A stretch of 64,000 nt of DNA from Lachnospiraceae bacterium (lineage in GTDB: Bacteria; Bacillota; Clostridia; Lachnospirales; Lachnospiraceae): NCBI GenBank assembly GCA_910576335.1, contig CAJTIU010000021.1, positions 27,787-91,786 of the forward strand, written 5' to 3'. The notes under the pieces were generated by a model. The model worked only from the letters and a program-made list of their open reading frames with translations, did no database searches and was not told the origin of the DNA. Positions within the stretch are counted from its first letter, which is position 1; each line of letters starts with the position of its first letter. The position numbers and the translations under genes were made by a program. Shown here piece after piece: positions 52,699 to 62,147 of this stretch.

Positions 52699-52872
52699 AT
52701 GCTCATTGATGATGAGTGGAACGGATTAGCTGACCTGCTGGCAAATCTGATAGTAAAATACGCTTCCGAACTGGGCATAGACGGTATGCCCGATGCCAGT
52801 CATAACAAAGAATATAACAGCGACTCTAATATTCACCAAAATCGCACATTTGTTGTTTCAGAGAATCGCTGA
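52699..52872 (+). CDS. Small hypothetical protein after mazF
   Basis: A 57-residue acidic frame beginning LIDDEWNGLADLLANLIVKY, which is a clear amphipathic helix. AAAGGGGGTG lies ten bases upstream of the ATG at 52699. It could be an antitoxin-like partner of mazF or a protein truncated by the integration of the downstream recombinase unit; its last 20 residues (Asn/Ser-rich) look unlike a folded end. Function unknown. Confidence 0.5.
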   Translation: MLIDDEWNGLADLLANLIVKYASELGIDGMPDASHNKEYNSDSNIHQNRTFVVSENR

Positions 52873-52933
52873 TACAATTTTAAGTGCAGAAAATAAATAT
52901 CACGGTTTTGGTAAAAAAGGAGTTGCTGTTACT

Positions 52934-54547
52934 ATGAACAAAGAAAGAATAAAGGTTTACACTTATAAGAGGGTTTCCACCGCCATGCAGATTGACGGCT
53001 ATTCACTGGACGCACAGAGGTCAAGGATGAAAGCGTATGCAGATTTCAATGACTATGAAATTGTAGGCGAGTATGAGGATGCAGGGAAATCGGGTAAATC
53101 CATTGAGGGGCGTATGCAATTCAGACAGATGATGGAGGATGTGAAGTCAGGAAAAGACAACATTTCGTATGTCTTGGTATTCAAGTTATCCCGTTTTGGG
53201 AGAAATGCGGCAGACGTCCTTTCCACATTGCAGGTCATGCAGGACTTCGGCGTGAACCTAATCTGCGTGGAGGACGGGATTGATTCGTCCAAAGATGCGG
53301 GCAAGCTGATGATTTCCGTTTTGTCGGCGGTAGCCGAAATTGAGCGTGAGAATATCCGTGTCCAGACAATGGAGGGCAGAATCCAGAAAGCCAGAGAGGG
53401 GAAATGGAACGGTGGATTTGCGCCATATGGATACCAGCTCGTAAATGGCAAGTTGGAAATCAACGAGGAAGAAGCAGTTGCAATCCGAACCATCTATGAC
53501 CAGTATGTGAATACGGATATTGGCTCAAATGGGATTTCAAAATATCTGGAAAACCACGGCATCCGCAAGATACAGCGTCAGAATGGGAAGAACCCTCTTT
53601 TTGATGCCCACTTAGTCCGACTGATATTGAAAAATCCAGTCTATTGCGGTAAAATCGCTTATGGACGCAGGAAAACAGAAAAAGTCCACGGGACACGGAA
53701 TGAATACCATCTCGTGGAGCAGGAAAATTTTCTTTTGGTAGACGGACTGCATGAAGCTATTATCCCAGAAGATGTCTGGAATGCGGCGCAGGCAAAACTG
53801 ATTGCACAGGCGAAGAAGTATGAACACGTCAATAAGGGAAAGAACGAGCGGACGCATCTGCTTTCTGGGATTGTGAAGTGTCCCATATGCGGAGCGAGGA
53901 TGTATGGGAACAAGAGCATCAAATACAAAAAGGACGGAACGAAATACAAGGATTTCTTCTATTATGGGTGTAAACACCGTGGTATGCAGCGGGGGCATAA
54001 ATGCGATTACAGAAAGCAGATAAGGGAAGAACTTCTGGACGATGCCGTAGCCGAAGTGATAGTAAAGCTAGTCAGTAATCCCCATTTTGCGGCAATGATG
54101 CAGGAAAAAATCAACATGAAAGTTGATACGACCGCCATAGACCAAGAGATAACCAATTATGAAAAACAGCTCCGTCAAGATTATGCCATCAAATCGAAGC
54201 TGATTGAGGAAATTGATAACCTCAATCCCGATGACAGACATTATATCAGAAGAAAGGCAGACCTTGATGACAGGCTTTATCGGATGTATGATAAGATAGA
54301 AGAACTGGAATCGCAGTTGATGGATGCCAGAGCAAAAAAGACATCCATCGAAGCCGAGAAAATCACAGGGGATAATATTTATAAGGTATTGATTTATTTT
54401 GACAAATTGTATTTCGCTATGAATGATGTGGAACGGCGACAGCTTATCGAAGCGTTGATTGCAGAAATACAGAATCACACACGGAAGATATTTTTGACTA
54501 TATTCCACCGCAGAAAACCAATCAAATTTTTACGCCCAAATGGGTAG
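52934..54547 (+). CDS. Large serine recombinase with altered C-terminal end
   Basis: A 537-residue serine recombinase: nucleophile in YKRVSTAMQ near residue 11, VFKLSRFGRNAADVL near 80, the recombinase domain (GFAPYGYQ near 160), a zinc ribbon (CPICGARM near 320, then CKHRGM), and a coiled coil from about 390. The end is odd: after ERRQLIEALIAEIQ near residue 512 the expected family ending is missing and the last 25 residues come from another gene's sequence in a different frame. AAGGAG lies 11 bases upstream of the ATG. The catalytic part looks intact. Confidence 0.9.
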   Translation: MNKERIKVYTYKRVSTAMQIDGYSLDAQRSRMKAYADFNDYEIVGEYEDAGKSGKSIEGRMQFRQMMEDVKSGKDNISYVLVFKLSRFGRNAADVLSTLQVMQDFGVNLICVEDGIDSSKDAGKLMISVLSAVAEIERENIRVQTMEGRIQKAREGKWNGGFAPYGYQLVNGKLEINEEEAVAIRTIYDQYVNTDIGSNGISKYLENHGIRKIQRQNGKNPLFDAHLVRLILKNPVYCGKIAYGRRKTEKVHGTRNEYHLVEQENFLLVDGLHEAIIPEDVWNAAQAKLIAQAKKYEHVNKGKNERTHLLSGIVKCPICGARMYGNKSIKYKKDGTKYKDFFYYGCKHRGMQRGHKCDYRKQIREELLDDAVAEVIVKLVSNPHFAAMMQEKINMKVDTTAIDQEITNYEKQLRQDYAIKSKLIEEIDNLNPDDRHYIRRKADLDDRLYRMYDKIEELESQLMDARAKKTSIEAEKITGDNIYKVLIYFDKLYFAMNDVERRQLIEALIAEIQNHTRKIFLTIFHRRKPIKFLRPNG

Positions 54548-54924
54548 TAAAGCAGATGGTTGATATGTTAGAAAAAGAAAATCCCGGCTGTTTTGATATG
54601 CCCGACAAAACTTTTATTGATTTATATATGAAATCCGGGCTTTATATTGCTGAAATTGTTAAAAGATTATATCAAAGTGACAAGATGAAAAAGGTATACC
54701 CAAATGAGACTGAAAGATTGAAACATATCTTCAAACAACAGGTTTATGGGATTGCCCCTACTGAAATTATCTATAGGATTGCAACAAATTTTATTTTAGG
54801 ATTCGATGATAATGTTACAGTTACGGAGCATAATTTCAGACAGGCAGATGCTTTAGAATATGCGAAACAAGGAACACTGGAACAGTTTTTAGATGAATTA
54901 TATGGGGGAGATAACAATGGGTAG
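54427..54924 (+). pseudogene. 3' fragment of a restriction-modification (Eco57I-like methylase) gene
   Basis: Overlapping the recombinase's end in another frame, the sequence reads DIFDYIPPQKTNQIFTPKWV and on through DKTFIDLYMKSGLYIAEIVK to NFILGFDD, ending at 54924. This matches an internal-to-C-terminal part of large helicase-methylase restriction-modification proteins (the IFTPKWVVKQMVDML phrase is diagnostic). The match begins about 54470, where the recombinase ending stops; the frame is blocked by a TGA at 54424. So the gene's front is missing. An ATG at 54556 might still yield 122 residues. Confidence 0.7.
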
Positions 54925-55099
54925 ACCTAGAAAAGACAATGTGCCCGTATCTTTTCGGCTGGAACGTACAGTGTTTGATAAGCTGAATCAGTTCTGTGAG
55001 GATTCTGGACAAGCTAAAACGGTTGCGATTGAAAGAGCTTTGGGTATGTATATTGATGATTATTATGAAAAACAGGAAATTATCAAAAATAATGAGTAG
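54917..55099 (+). CDS. Ribbon-helix-helix (CopG-like) protein
   Basis: A 60-residue protein: MGRPRKDNVPVSFRLERTVF, then KLNQFCEDSGQAKTVAIERA. The strand-helix-helix pattern (VSFRLERTVFDKL, TVAIERALGMYID) is that of small RHH DNA-binding proteins. It overlaps the methylase fragment's stop. It could regulate the genes that follow or be an antitoxin without its toxin. Confidence 0.8.
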   Translation: MGRPRKDNVPVSFRLERTVFDKLNQFCEDSGQAKTVAIERALGMYIDDYYEKQEIIKNNE

Positions 55100-55176
55100 A
55101 GGGAAGAGAAATATATAGCAAAGAGGTCCAAGAGCAACAAATTAAATAAGAATATGATGTGAGGGAGGGAATGCTA

Positions 55177-56028
55177 ATGGCTAATTATGATGCTTCAATC
55201 AGGATAAATACAAATGTAAATCCTGATGAGATTGACAGCTATGCCGTAAACAAAGAGAGCCTTGAAAGGCTTCAAAAAAATATTGAGAGGATGCAGCAAA
55301 TCATAAACGATTCGTTCAATCCCCGGCTCACTAAGATGTCCCTGGAGATACTGAACCAAGAAGTGCAAGAGAGTTTTTCTAAATTGTTTTCAGTATTGGA
55401 ACAATATAACTTTGAAGAAATGTTCAAAGACTTTCGTGTTTCTGTAAATAAGATGGCAGACGCATTGGACATGCCACAGATTAAGACACTGCGAAACATA
55501 AACTTCAACAGATTATTTAAAAGCTCCTTCTATCGCGCAAAATATGATGAAGCAGGCAAAATGGCTTTTGAGTATATAGAAGAAACCGTTGATGTCGGCG
55601 AAGACATTACCCAAGAGGAATTACTGGAAATCTTCAATGAACAGATAGAAGATAAAATTGGCTGGCAGGAAAAGCTATATAATAAGTCGGAGGAATTTAA
55701 AAGGAAATATTATGTGTTTTTTAGCATCTTTATAGGAATTTTGTTTTGGATTTTGGGGCATATAGGAGATGAGTTATGGGATTTAGGAAAGGCATATATT
55801 ACTGGGGAAATAACATCAGAGCCTGAACAAAATGCGCCACTTGTTTATTATATTGACCAGAGGACAGAAATAAATATCATCGGTGAAATAGGTAACTATT
55901 ATTTTATTATATACACGGATGATGATGGTGATGGCGATATAGGATACTGCGAAAAAAAGAATGTAGAATTTGTTCCTATAGAAGGTGATGAAATTACAGA
56001 AGATGAAGCCGTGAGAGTTGCTGAATGA
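55177..56028 (+). CDS. Membrane protein with SH3-like C-terminal domain
   Basis: A 283-residue protein. The first 180 residues are helical and charged, with FNPRLTKMSLEILNQEVQES and an EEMFKDFRVSVNKMADALD stretch. A membrane segment (YYVFFSIFIGILFWILG) sits near residues 190-207, and the last 70 residues (RTEINIIGEIGNYYFIIYTD, then GYCEKKNVEFV) look like a bacterial SH3 fold. The ATG at 55177 follows GAGGGAGGGA. I do not know the family. It precedes the STAND gene and could be part of the same defence unit. Confidence 0.6.
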   Translation: MANYDASIRINTNVNPDEIDSYAVNKESLERLQKNIERMQQIINDSFNPRLTKMSLEILNQEVQESFSKLFSVLEQYNFEEMFKDFRVSVNKMADALDMPQIKTLRNINFNRLFKSSFYRAKYDEAGKMAFEYIEETVDVGEDITQEELLEIFNEQIEDKIGWQEKLYNKSEEFKRKYYVFFSIFIGILFWILGHIGDELWDLGKAYITGEITSEPEQNAPLVYYIDQRTEINIIGEIGNYYFIIYTDDDGDGDIGYCEKKNVEFVPIEGDEITEDEAVRVAE

Positions 56029-56168
56029 ATAAAATATTGTTTTTGATAAATAGGTTGAAAGCAGAAAACAATGGAGAAGTTAGATATTATTGAAATGAAC
56101 AGGAATTGTTTGGATTTTCTTTTGAAATGGCAATGAGAGCATGGAGATTTTTTGTTTTGTGTTAGGAA

Positions 56169-59100
56169 ATGGAGATGTCCGTTATAATGAAACCATCAAG
56201 GAATTCTATGAAAGGCTATACATATCAACAGCATGTATTCGCAATGTTTTTGGCATTGATGGACACTGAACGACAAATTTCAAAAATAGAGGTTGAATCT
56301 CTGGATACAAAAAATTTTGATGATATGTATATGGAAACGGTTGGAGAGAATAAATCTTCATATAGGGTTCAGATTAAGAATTATCCTGATACGTTAATTG
56401 GCGACATTAAAATTGAAAATAGTAAAGTCGTTATTAAGAACAATGTCAACGAGTATGACAGTCCGGATGCTAATGTTCTTGTAGTCAATACTGATAAGAT
56501 AGTGACAGATGATAAGTTTATGGGATTATCTTGTACAAGAATCAATGATATTGTAATTATACCTTTGACGGTTGATACAATTATGGATTTAATGGATGCA
56601 ATGTTTGAAGAGCCGGAACGGGAAATTCAGATTTACCATCTGGCAGAAGCTAAAACAGAAAAAGCAATATTTCAAGTGACTATTGATGAACTACCAGAAT
56701 TAATACAGCTTTCTTCTGACTTGGATAATCATACAGTCCTTTTGAGGAAGGTTCCAGATGAAATAAAAAAAGGGATTACATACATTGAGGGAAAACCTGG
56801 AGTTGGCAAAAGTCATTATGTAACAGAGATATGCAATAAATTTCCAGAAGCAATTGTTTACAGGTTTTGGGTTGATTCACAAGACATAAATCGTAATTTA
56901 CGATTGCAGTACAGCACGTTTATTAAAGAATTAGGAATTAAGGTTTATGGTACCCCCAAAAAGGTTCATGAAAACGAATTGATTAGCACAATGAAAGAAA
57001 CTGACAAGCTGCTCTTTATTGATGGACTTGACCATGTTGAAAATTATATGCCGCTGGAATTGGATAAATTTATTGCATTTATTGAAAAGCTGAATGAAAT
57101 CAGGACAGTAGTTTTATCTCGCCCATTAAGGAAGAAAGTAAATTGGAAAACAACATCTTTATCAGATTGGTCATATGAGGAACAAAGAATTTACTTGGAG
57201 TTAGAGTATAATATTTTGGATGGTGATGTGCAGTCTAAAATTTATGAAATGGTTGGGGGTTATCCGATAATAACTTATTATTTGGCAGAAGAGTATAAAC
57301 AGACAAATAAGATGCCAGAAAGACAACTTATTGCAGGAGTAAATGAGTATTATGATTCATTATTTATAAATGGAGATTCCATTAGTTTTTCTATATCAGT
57401 TTTTGCTGTGGGAAATTGTTTTTTTACAGAAAAAGAATTAGAAAGCATTTTAGATGATCCTGAGCTTTTAGATGGGGCAAATAAATTTATAGATTCACAT
57501 AGATATCTTTTTAAATTTGAAGCGAATCGATTGTCCCTTATGCATGATAGCTTTAATACTTATATACGAACCAAAGTTACGACTTATGAATACCGTAAGA
57601 GAAAAACACTGAAATTGATTAAGAGCAGCTTGTTATCTGGTTCATCAGAGTATATGTCGCGTATGAAATACATTGAATTTGATGAGGAATTTTATCAAAA
57701 AATCCTTGTGAAGTATGCAGATACGGAAAACTTCAGGAATTTAATGTTATCTACCTGCGATTATAATTCTATCCAAGACTTTTATAGTGAGTTGCAGTTA
57801 TTACTTGAAAGAAGAAAAGGATTATTTGATATTTATCAGTATTATTCATTTGCCCTGTTATATGAGATTGCCATGAGAAATTCGTTAGACGGCTGCATGA
57901 ACTTGGTATATCAATTGTTGCTTTATCTGAGAAATCATGGTGGGATAGAAGATAATATTTTTAGTAGTGGATATGTCTGGAAGACGTATTTAATGTGCAA
58001 GAATTGGGAGGATACGGTAGAGGAATACAACAGCGCAAAGAGAATAAATAATACACAACTTTTTGATATGGTTGAGGCTATCAGTGATGAGGCTATGTTT
58101 TATGATAAAATTGAGAGGAAGGTGTCGTATGAGGAGTTGTGTCTGAAAGCGCAAGAAAGAGAAGCATATGCACTAACTAAGAAGGCTGCTTTGGCAGATT
58201 ATTTTGTTAGCATTTGGCAACATGGAAACGAGGAAAGTAAATTTTATAATGAATTTAACCGTTTTATTATTGATGAAAATGATATTGATGAAGAAATGTG
58301 TGAAGAATTGATACAGTTAGGATTTGAAAAGTACTTGATTGATTCCGGATTACTTTCTGCTCGCTACCAATTACATGAGTTAGGTTATTTTTCTAATAAG
58401 AATATGTTTAGACAGGGAAAACTTGAAAAGCTGATTAGAGATAATGTAAAGTATCGCTCATTTGAAGTGACGAATGTGGCTGCCTCATATTTAAAACTAG
58501 CGAATTATGAGAAAAGGGAGATAGACATTTCTAGTCTGGCATATGTTTGGTCGATGTACTATGAACATAAAGACGCATCATTGTTGACGATTGACGAAGC
58601 GTTGATTGCATTTGAAGCAACAAACCAGTTGAGTGAAGAATTGTCATTTGATATTCTTGTAAGAGCCATGAAGCAGGACGATGGGCAATTAAAACATGTA
58701 GCTACAGATTATACGAATAAAAAAGGAAAGAACTTTGTAAATAAGCTTATATCTAATCAGTATTTTGCTACTGTAAAACATGATATTTGGTTTTGGGACT
58801 TAGAAAGTGATTTGCTGGACTGCTTTCCAAGGGAGGTTGTTGCACGAGAATTAACAGAGTTGTTGAGCGTTTATTTCCAAACGAAAGATATAGAGTACCG
58901 CGACATTATTAATGCAATGCATTCAGGGTATAAAAATTTTGTGCTGAGTGGGATAGAATATTATGGCTACACCATAATATCTCCCGATATGAATATTATT
59001 CCATTACTAAAGGAAAGAAATATAAACTTTATTGGAGCCGCCAAAGAAGATAATAAGGAAGCGGATGTACGGATTTCACTTAATGATGGATATATTAAGA

Positions 59101-59438
59101 AAGAAGATTTTTCGTATATAAAAGAACAAAATATGGATTGCTTGGCAGTTTCACAATATGCAGATGGTTGGTATTTAGCCTTACCATTTGTAGATGTATT
59201 TGATTTGTATAATCCTAGCGATATTAAAAAGAATTATTTGGAAATTATACATAATGCAATGTTTGCAAAGGTATCGAAAGGGAATTATATAGCTTGTTGG
59301 TTTAATTTAATAGGGAATATTCCATTATTACTATATAAATACCAAATAGATATACAGTGGAGCAAAATGTATAAGATATTTAATGATATACTGGATTTGT
59401 CTTTGGTTTATAGAGGGGATAAAAAAACTGACAAATAA
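56169..59438 (+). CDS. Cap4-like nuclease fused to a STAND-type ATPase (Avs-like defence protein)
   Basis: A 1089-residue AT-rich gene. Residues 14-75 resemble the Cap4/DUF4297 nuclease start (GYTYQQHVFAMFLAL, the EVES and FDDMY acidic motifs, and the YRVQIKN lysine motif). A P-loop follows: Walker A GKPGVGKS at 208-215, Walker B KLLFIDGLDHV at 280-290, then a helical region like other STAND ATPases and a long C-terminal part (about 450-1089) of helical repeats that would serve as sensor. This is the plan of Avs and related antiviral STAND proteins: sense a phage product, oligomerise, cut DNA. No motif identifies the trigger. Start uncertain (ATG at 56169, 56175 or 56187). Confidence 0.72.
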   Translation: MEMSVIMKPSRNSMKGYTYQQHVFAMFLALMDTERQISKIEVESLDTKNFDDMYMETVGENKSSYRVQIKNYPDTLIGDIKIENSKVVIKNNVNEYDSPDANVLVVNTDKIVTDDKFMGLSCTRINDIVIIPLTVDTIMDLMDAMFEEPEREIQIYHLAEAKTEKAIFQVTIDELPELIQLSSDLDNHTVLLRKVPDEIKKGITYIEGKPGVGKSHYVTEICNKFPEAIVYRFWVDSQDINRNLRLQYSTFIKELGIKVYGTPKKVHENELISTMKETDKLLFIDGLDHVENYMPLELDKFIAFIEKLNEIRTVVLSRPLRKKVNWKTTSLSDWSYEEQRIYLELEYNILDGDVQSKIYEMVGGYPIITYYLAEEYKQTNKMPERQLIAGVNEYYDSLFINGDSISFSISVFAVGNCFFTEKELESILDDPELLDGANKFIDSHRYLFKFEANRLSLMHDSFNTYIRTKVTTYEYRKRKTLKLIKSSLLSGSSEYMSRMKYIEFDEEFYQKILVKYADTENFRNLMLSTCDYNSIQDFYSELQLLLERRKGLFDIYQYYSFALLYEIAMRNSLDGCMNLVYQLLLYLRNHGGIEDNIFSSGYVWKTYLMCKNWEDTVEEYNSAKRINNTQLFDMVEAISDEAMFYDKIERKVSYEELCLKAQEREAYALTKKAALADYFVSIWQHGNEESKFYNEFNRFIIDENDIDEEMCEELIQLGFEKYLIDSGLLSARYQLHELGYFSNKNMFRQGKLEKLIRDNVKYRSFEVTNVAASYLKLANYEKREIDISSLAYVWSMYYEHKDASLLTIDEALIAFEATNQLSEELSFDILVRAMKQDDGQLKHVATDYTNKKGKNFVNKLISNQYFATVKHDIWFWDLESDLLDCFPREVVARELTELLSVYFQTKDIEYRDIINAMHSGYKNFVLSGIEYYGYTIISPDMNIIPLLKERNINFIGAAKEDNKEADVRISLNDGYIKKEDFSYIKEQNMDCLAVSQYADGWYLALPFVDVFDLYNPSDIKKNYLEIIHNAMFAKVSKGNYIACWFNLIGNIPLLLYKYQIDIQWSKMYKIFNDILDLSLVYRGDKKTDK

Positions 59439-59451
59439 AGGTGGTGGTAAA

Positions 59452-60894
59452 ATGACGATTGAAAAATTAGAAGAATTTTTGAATGAGGGAGAGGGGTATA
59501 CGCTGGAATATAAGGAAAGTGTCAATTCCTTGAGCGACAGCGTATTTGAGACGGTCAGTTCGTTTTCTAACCGTTACGGTGGATATATATTGCTTGGCAT
59601 AAAGGAAGTGAAACGGGGCAATAAAAAAGTCGGAGAGGTAATCGGCGTAAATCCGGCAAAGGTTGCTGATATGAAGCAAAACTTTATAAATCTGCTCAAT
59701 AATCCGCAGAAAATGACCCCTTCTCTGTACTTAAATCTTGAGGAAATAGAGTATAAGGGAATGATTGTTCTTTGGGTATATGTTCCGGTTAGTTCGCAGA
59801 TTGAGATTTGCTGTGGCAGGATATATGACCGTAACGGAGATGCAGATCAAGATGTGACTACATCTGCGGATTTAGTGACAAATATTTCTAATAGAAAATC
59901 GGCAACGTATATTGAGCGTAAGATATTTCCATATGCCGCAGAAAAAGATTTGTGTATGGATTTGGTCGGTAAAGCTCGGCAGATGGCTGTCAATAAATTT
60001 AAAGATCATCCTTGGGGTAATATGACGGACAAGGAGTTGTTACGAAGTGCCGGACTTTATCAAAAAGACATGGAAAGTGGAAAAGAAGGCTTTAATATGG
60101 CGTGTATTCTCATATTTGGAAAGCTGGAAACCATTCAGTCCTGTGTGCCGGGATACAAAACAGATGCAATTTACCGTGTAGAGAACTTAGATCGTTATGA
60201 TGACCGCCTGATTGTGGAAAACAATTTGATGGAGAGCTATAACTTGTTAATTGACTTTATTAAGAAACACACTGATGATAAGTTTTTTTTGATTGATGGT
60301 GTTAATGTAAGCCTGAGAACTGCGATAGCTAGAGAGATTGTGAGCAATCTGCTTGTGCATAGGGAATTTAAAAGTGCATTTCCGGCGAAGCTGATTATTG
60401 AAAAGGACAGGATATGGACGGAGAACTGGAGCAGGACACAGTGGAAGGGGAGAATCAGCCTTGAGAATTTCACTCCTTATCCGAAAAATCCAATAATAGC
60501 GAAATTTTTTGTAAATATTGGGTATGCGGATTCACTTGGTTCCGGTGTTCGAAATTTGTATAAATACACGAAAATTTATTCTGATGCAGAACCAAATTTT
60601 GAGGAAGGCGATGTCTTTAGGTTAATCGTGCCTATGCGACCTGCGGGAGCAACACTGACAGGCGGAAGAAAAAGCAATGAGGTTACAAAAGTCACAGAAA
60701 AGGTTACAGATGTTACAGAAAAAAGGATTATTGAATTATTAAAAGATAACTCAAAATATAAAACTGCTGAACTTGCTGAAATGCTTGATATAAGCAGAAA
60801 AACTGTATCCATTAAGCTTAAAAACCTAAAAGACAAGGGCATTGTAGAAAGAGTGGGGTCTGATAGAAAAGGATATTGGAATATTTATCTGTAA
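59452..60894 (+). CDS. Schlafen/AlbA_2-domain protein with winged-helix end
   Basis: A 480-residue protein. Residues 1-130 form a Schlafen AlbA_2 domain (the EYKESVNSLSDSVFETVSSF start and GGYILLGIKE signature). Residues about 260-400 are the ATPase-like C4 region (REIVSNLLVHREF near 305, then GSGVRNLYKYT near 365), and after a repetitive linker (EVTKVTEKVTDVTEKR) residues 430-480 are a MarR-like winged helix. Such proteins are usually called ATP-binding transcriptional regulators, though some Schlafen-like proteins cut tRNA. A good AAGGTGGTGG site precedes the ATG. It starts 13 bases after the STAND stop, so the two probably form an operon. Confidence 0.82.
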   Translation: MTIEKLEEFLNEGEGYTLEYKESVNSLSDSVFETVSSFSNRYGGYILLGIKEVKRGNKKVGEVIGVNPAKVADMKQNFINLLNNPQKMTPSLYLNLEEIEYKGMIVLWVYVPVSSQIEICCGRIYDRNGDADQDVTTSADLVTNISNRKSATYIERKIFPYAAEKDLCMDLVGKARQMAVNKFKDHPWGNMTDKELLRSAGLYQKDMESGKEGFNMACILIFGKLETIQSCVPGYKTDAIYRVENLDRYDDRLIVENNLMESYNLLIDFIKKHTDDKFFLIDGVNVSLRTAIAREIVSNLLVHREFKSAFPAKLIIEKDRIWTENWSRTQWKGRISLENFTPYPKNPIIAKFFVNIGYADSLGSGVRNLYKYTKIYSDAEPNFEEGDVFRLIVPMRPAGATLTGGRKSNEVTKVTEKVTDVTEKRIIELLKDNSKYKTAELAEMLDISRKTVSIKLKNLKDKGIVERVGSDRKGYWNIYL

Positions 60895-61027
60895 CTCTAG
60901 GGTTACAGATGTTGTAGAAATGGAAAGCATCACATTTTTGAGACTTGATATTAGTAAGAATTGTGGATTTTAGAATATTGAGGAAAAATTTACAAACACA
61001 ATAGATAATACTTTTTTGAGGGAGACT

Positions 61028-61546
61028 ATGGAAAAGATTTTATATACGCAGAAAAAAATGGACAGTGTAAAAGTTCAGGTACAAAAGCTGATTGATATAG
61101 TCCGACAATTAGAACAGGAGTTTCCAGGCAGGCATTTTACCTTAGACGGTCACTTGGTTGGAAGCATAGGCGAGGTTATGGCAGCTTATTATTATGGGAT
61201 TGAACTTTATGTTGCATCAGCCGCAGTGCATGATGGGGAAATAAATGGCAGGAAAGTACAGATTAAGATTTCCCAACAGGACAACATAGTAATCAACCAT
61301 GAACCGGAATATTTGATAGTAATGTATCTGAATAAAAGCGGAAATGTGTATGAAGTATATAATGGTCCGGGAAAAGAGCCGTGGAACAATGCGGGAAAAA
61401 GAGACAGCCATAATAATCGTCATATAATGGTAAATAAATTAATGGAACTTGATAAGAATGTTTCTGGTGAAATGAGGATTAAGCCTATTCATATGATAGA
61501 AAAAATGCGTAGGGAATATAAAAATCGTAAGGGTGATAGAAAATGA
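61028..61546 (+). CDS. DUF6998-like protein, PD-(D/E)XK nuclease-like
   Basis: A 172-residue protein with the conserved stretch LVGSIGEVMAAYYYGIELY, then HDGEINGRKVQIKISQ: a Glu, an Asp and a Q-x-K motif in the order of PD-(D/E)XK nucleases. It resembles the DUF6998 family of unknown role. An N-terminal coiled helix precedes the domain. It overlaps the next gene by four bases (ATGA), so the two are coupled. Nuclease activity is inference. Confidence 0.6.
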   Translation: MEKILYTQKKMDSVKVQVQKLIDIVRQLEQEFPGRHFTLDGHLVGSIGEVMAAYYYGIELYVASAAVHDGEINGRKVQIKISQQDNIVINHEPEYLIVMYLNKSGNVYEVYNGPGKEPWNNAGKRDSHNNRHIMVNKLMELDKNVSGEMRIKPIHMIEKMRREYKNRKGDRK

Positions 61547-61971
61547 AACACAGCAGAAGTATGCCACAGAAGCTTACAATGGAAGAGATCAGGGAAAATA
61601 TCGTAATTATCAAAATCAATAAGTCGTTTCGAGAGGGAATGAGCAAAACCGAATTGTATGACGTGACTCGGGGATGCTGGAAGAGAAAGATTGCCAGTGT
61701 GGAGAAGGCAGAATATGCTTTAGCCGTAGTCTATGGGATTGTGAAAGAAGTATATCAGATAGATGAATGGCTTCTAGCCGAAAATGAGGTGCGAGAAACT
61801 ATTTCGTACAATGAAGCGGTTGATGCAGGCAGAATAATATTCAAGGGTAGGACTGCTGATGAGGAAATCAGAAAAAAGTATCTGGATTATTCAGTGGCAG
61901 GGCTTTTTAAAAGAGGGGAGGTCGCTCCTGTTAAAGTAATATTGAAACCACAAGAGATAGGAATATTATGA
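61543..61971 (+). CDS. Hypothetical protein coupled to the DUF6998-like gene
   Basis: A 142-residue protein with no family I recognise. KRGCWKRK-like basic sequence (VTRGCWKRKIASVEKAEYAL) near residue 45, the YGIVKEVYQIDEW segment and a mixed alpha/beta build suggest a GIY-like or sequence-recognition partner such as seen beside small restriction nucleases, but this is weak. Overlap with the upstream nuclease-like gene suggests they act together. Confidence 0.5.
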   Translation: MKHSRSMPQKLTMEEIRENIVIIKINKSFREGMSKTELYDVTRGCWKRKIASVEKAEYALAVVYGIVKEVYQIDEWLLAENEVRETISYNEAVDAGRIIFKGRTADEEIRKKYLDYSVAGLFKRGEVAPVKVILKPQEIGIL

Positions 61972-62147
61972 AAATTCCCACGAGGAATGTTGAGAGGTTG
62001 AGACATAAGGGGTAACTGGACAGGATACAGGACTGCTGTAAGGAGACGGAGTCAGATATTTTGTTTCAGGCAGGAACTGATGCACGAATAAAGATGTGGC
62101 AGACCTTGAAAAATTCAAGGTATAAAGCGATGAGAGGTATAACATGC

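Noticed and set aside
56029..56168. A further small gene between the membrane protein and the STAND gene
   Set aside because: Only short frames without ribosome binding sites are present.
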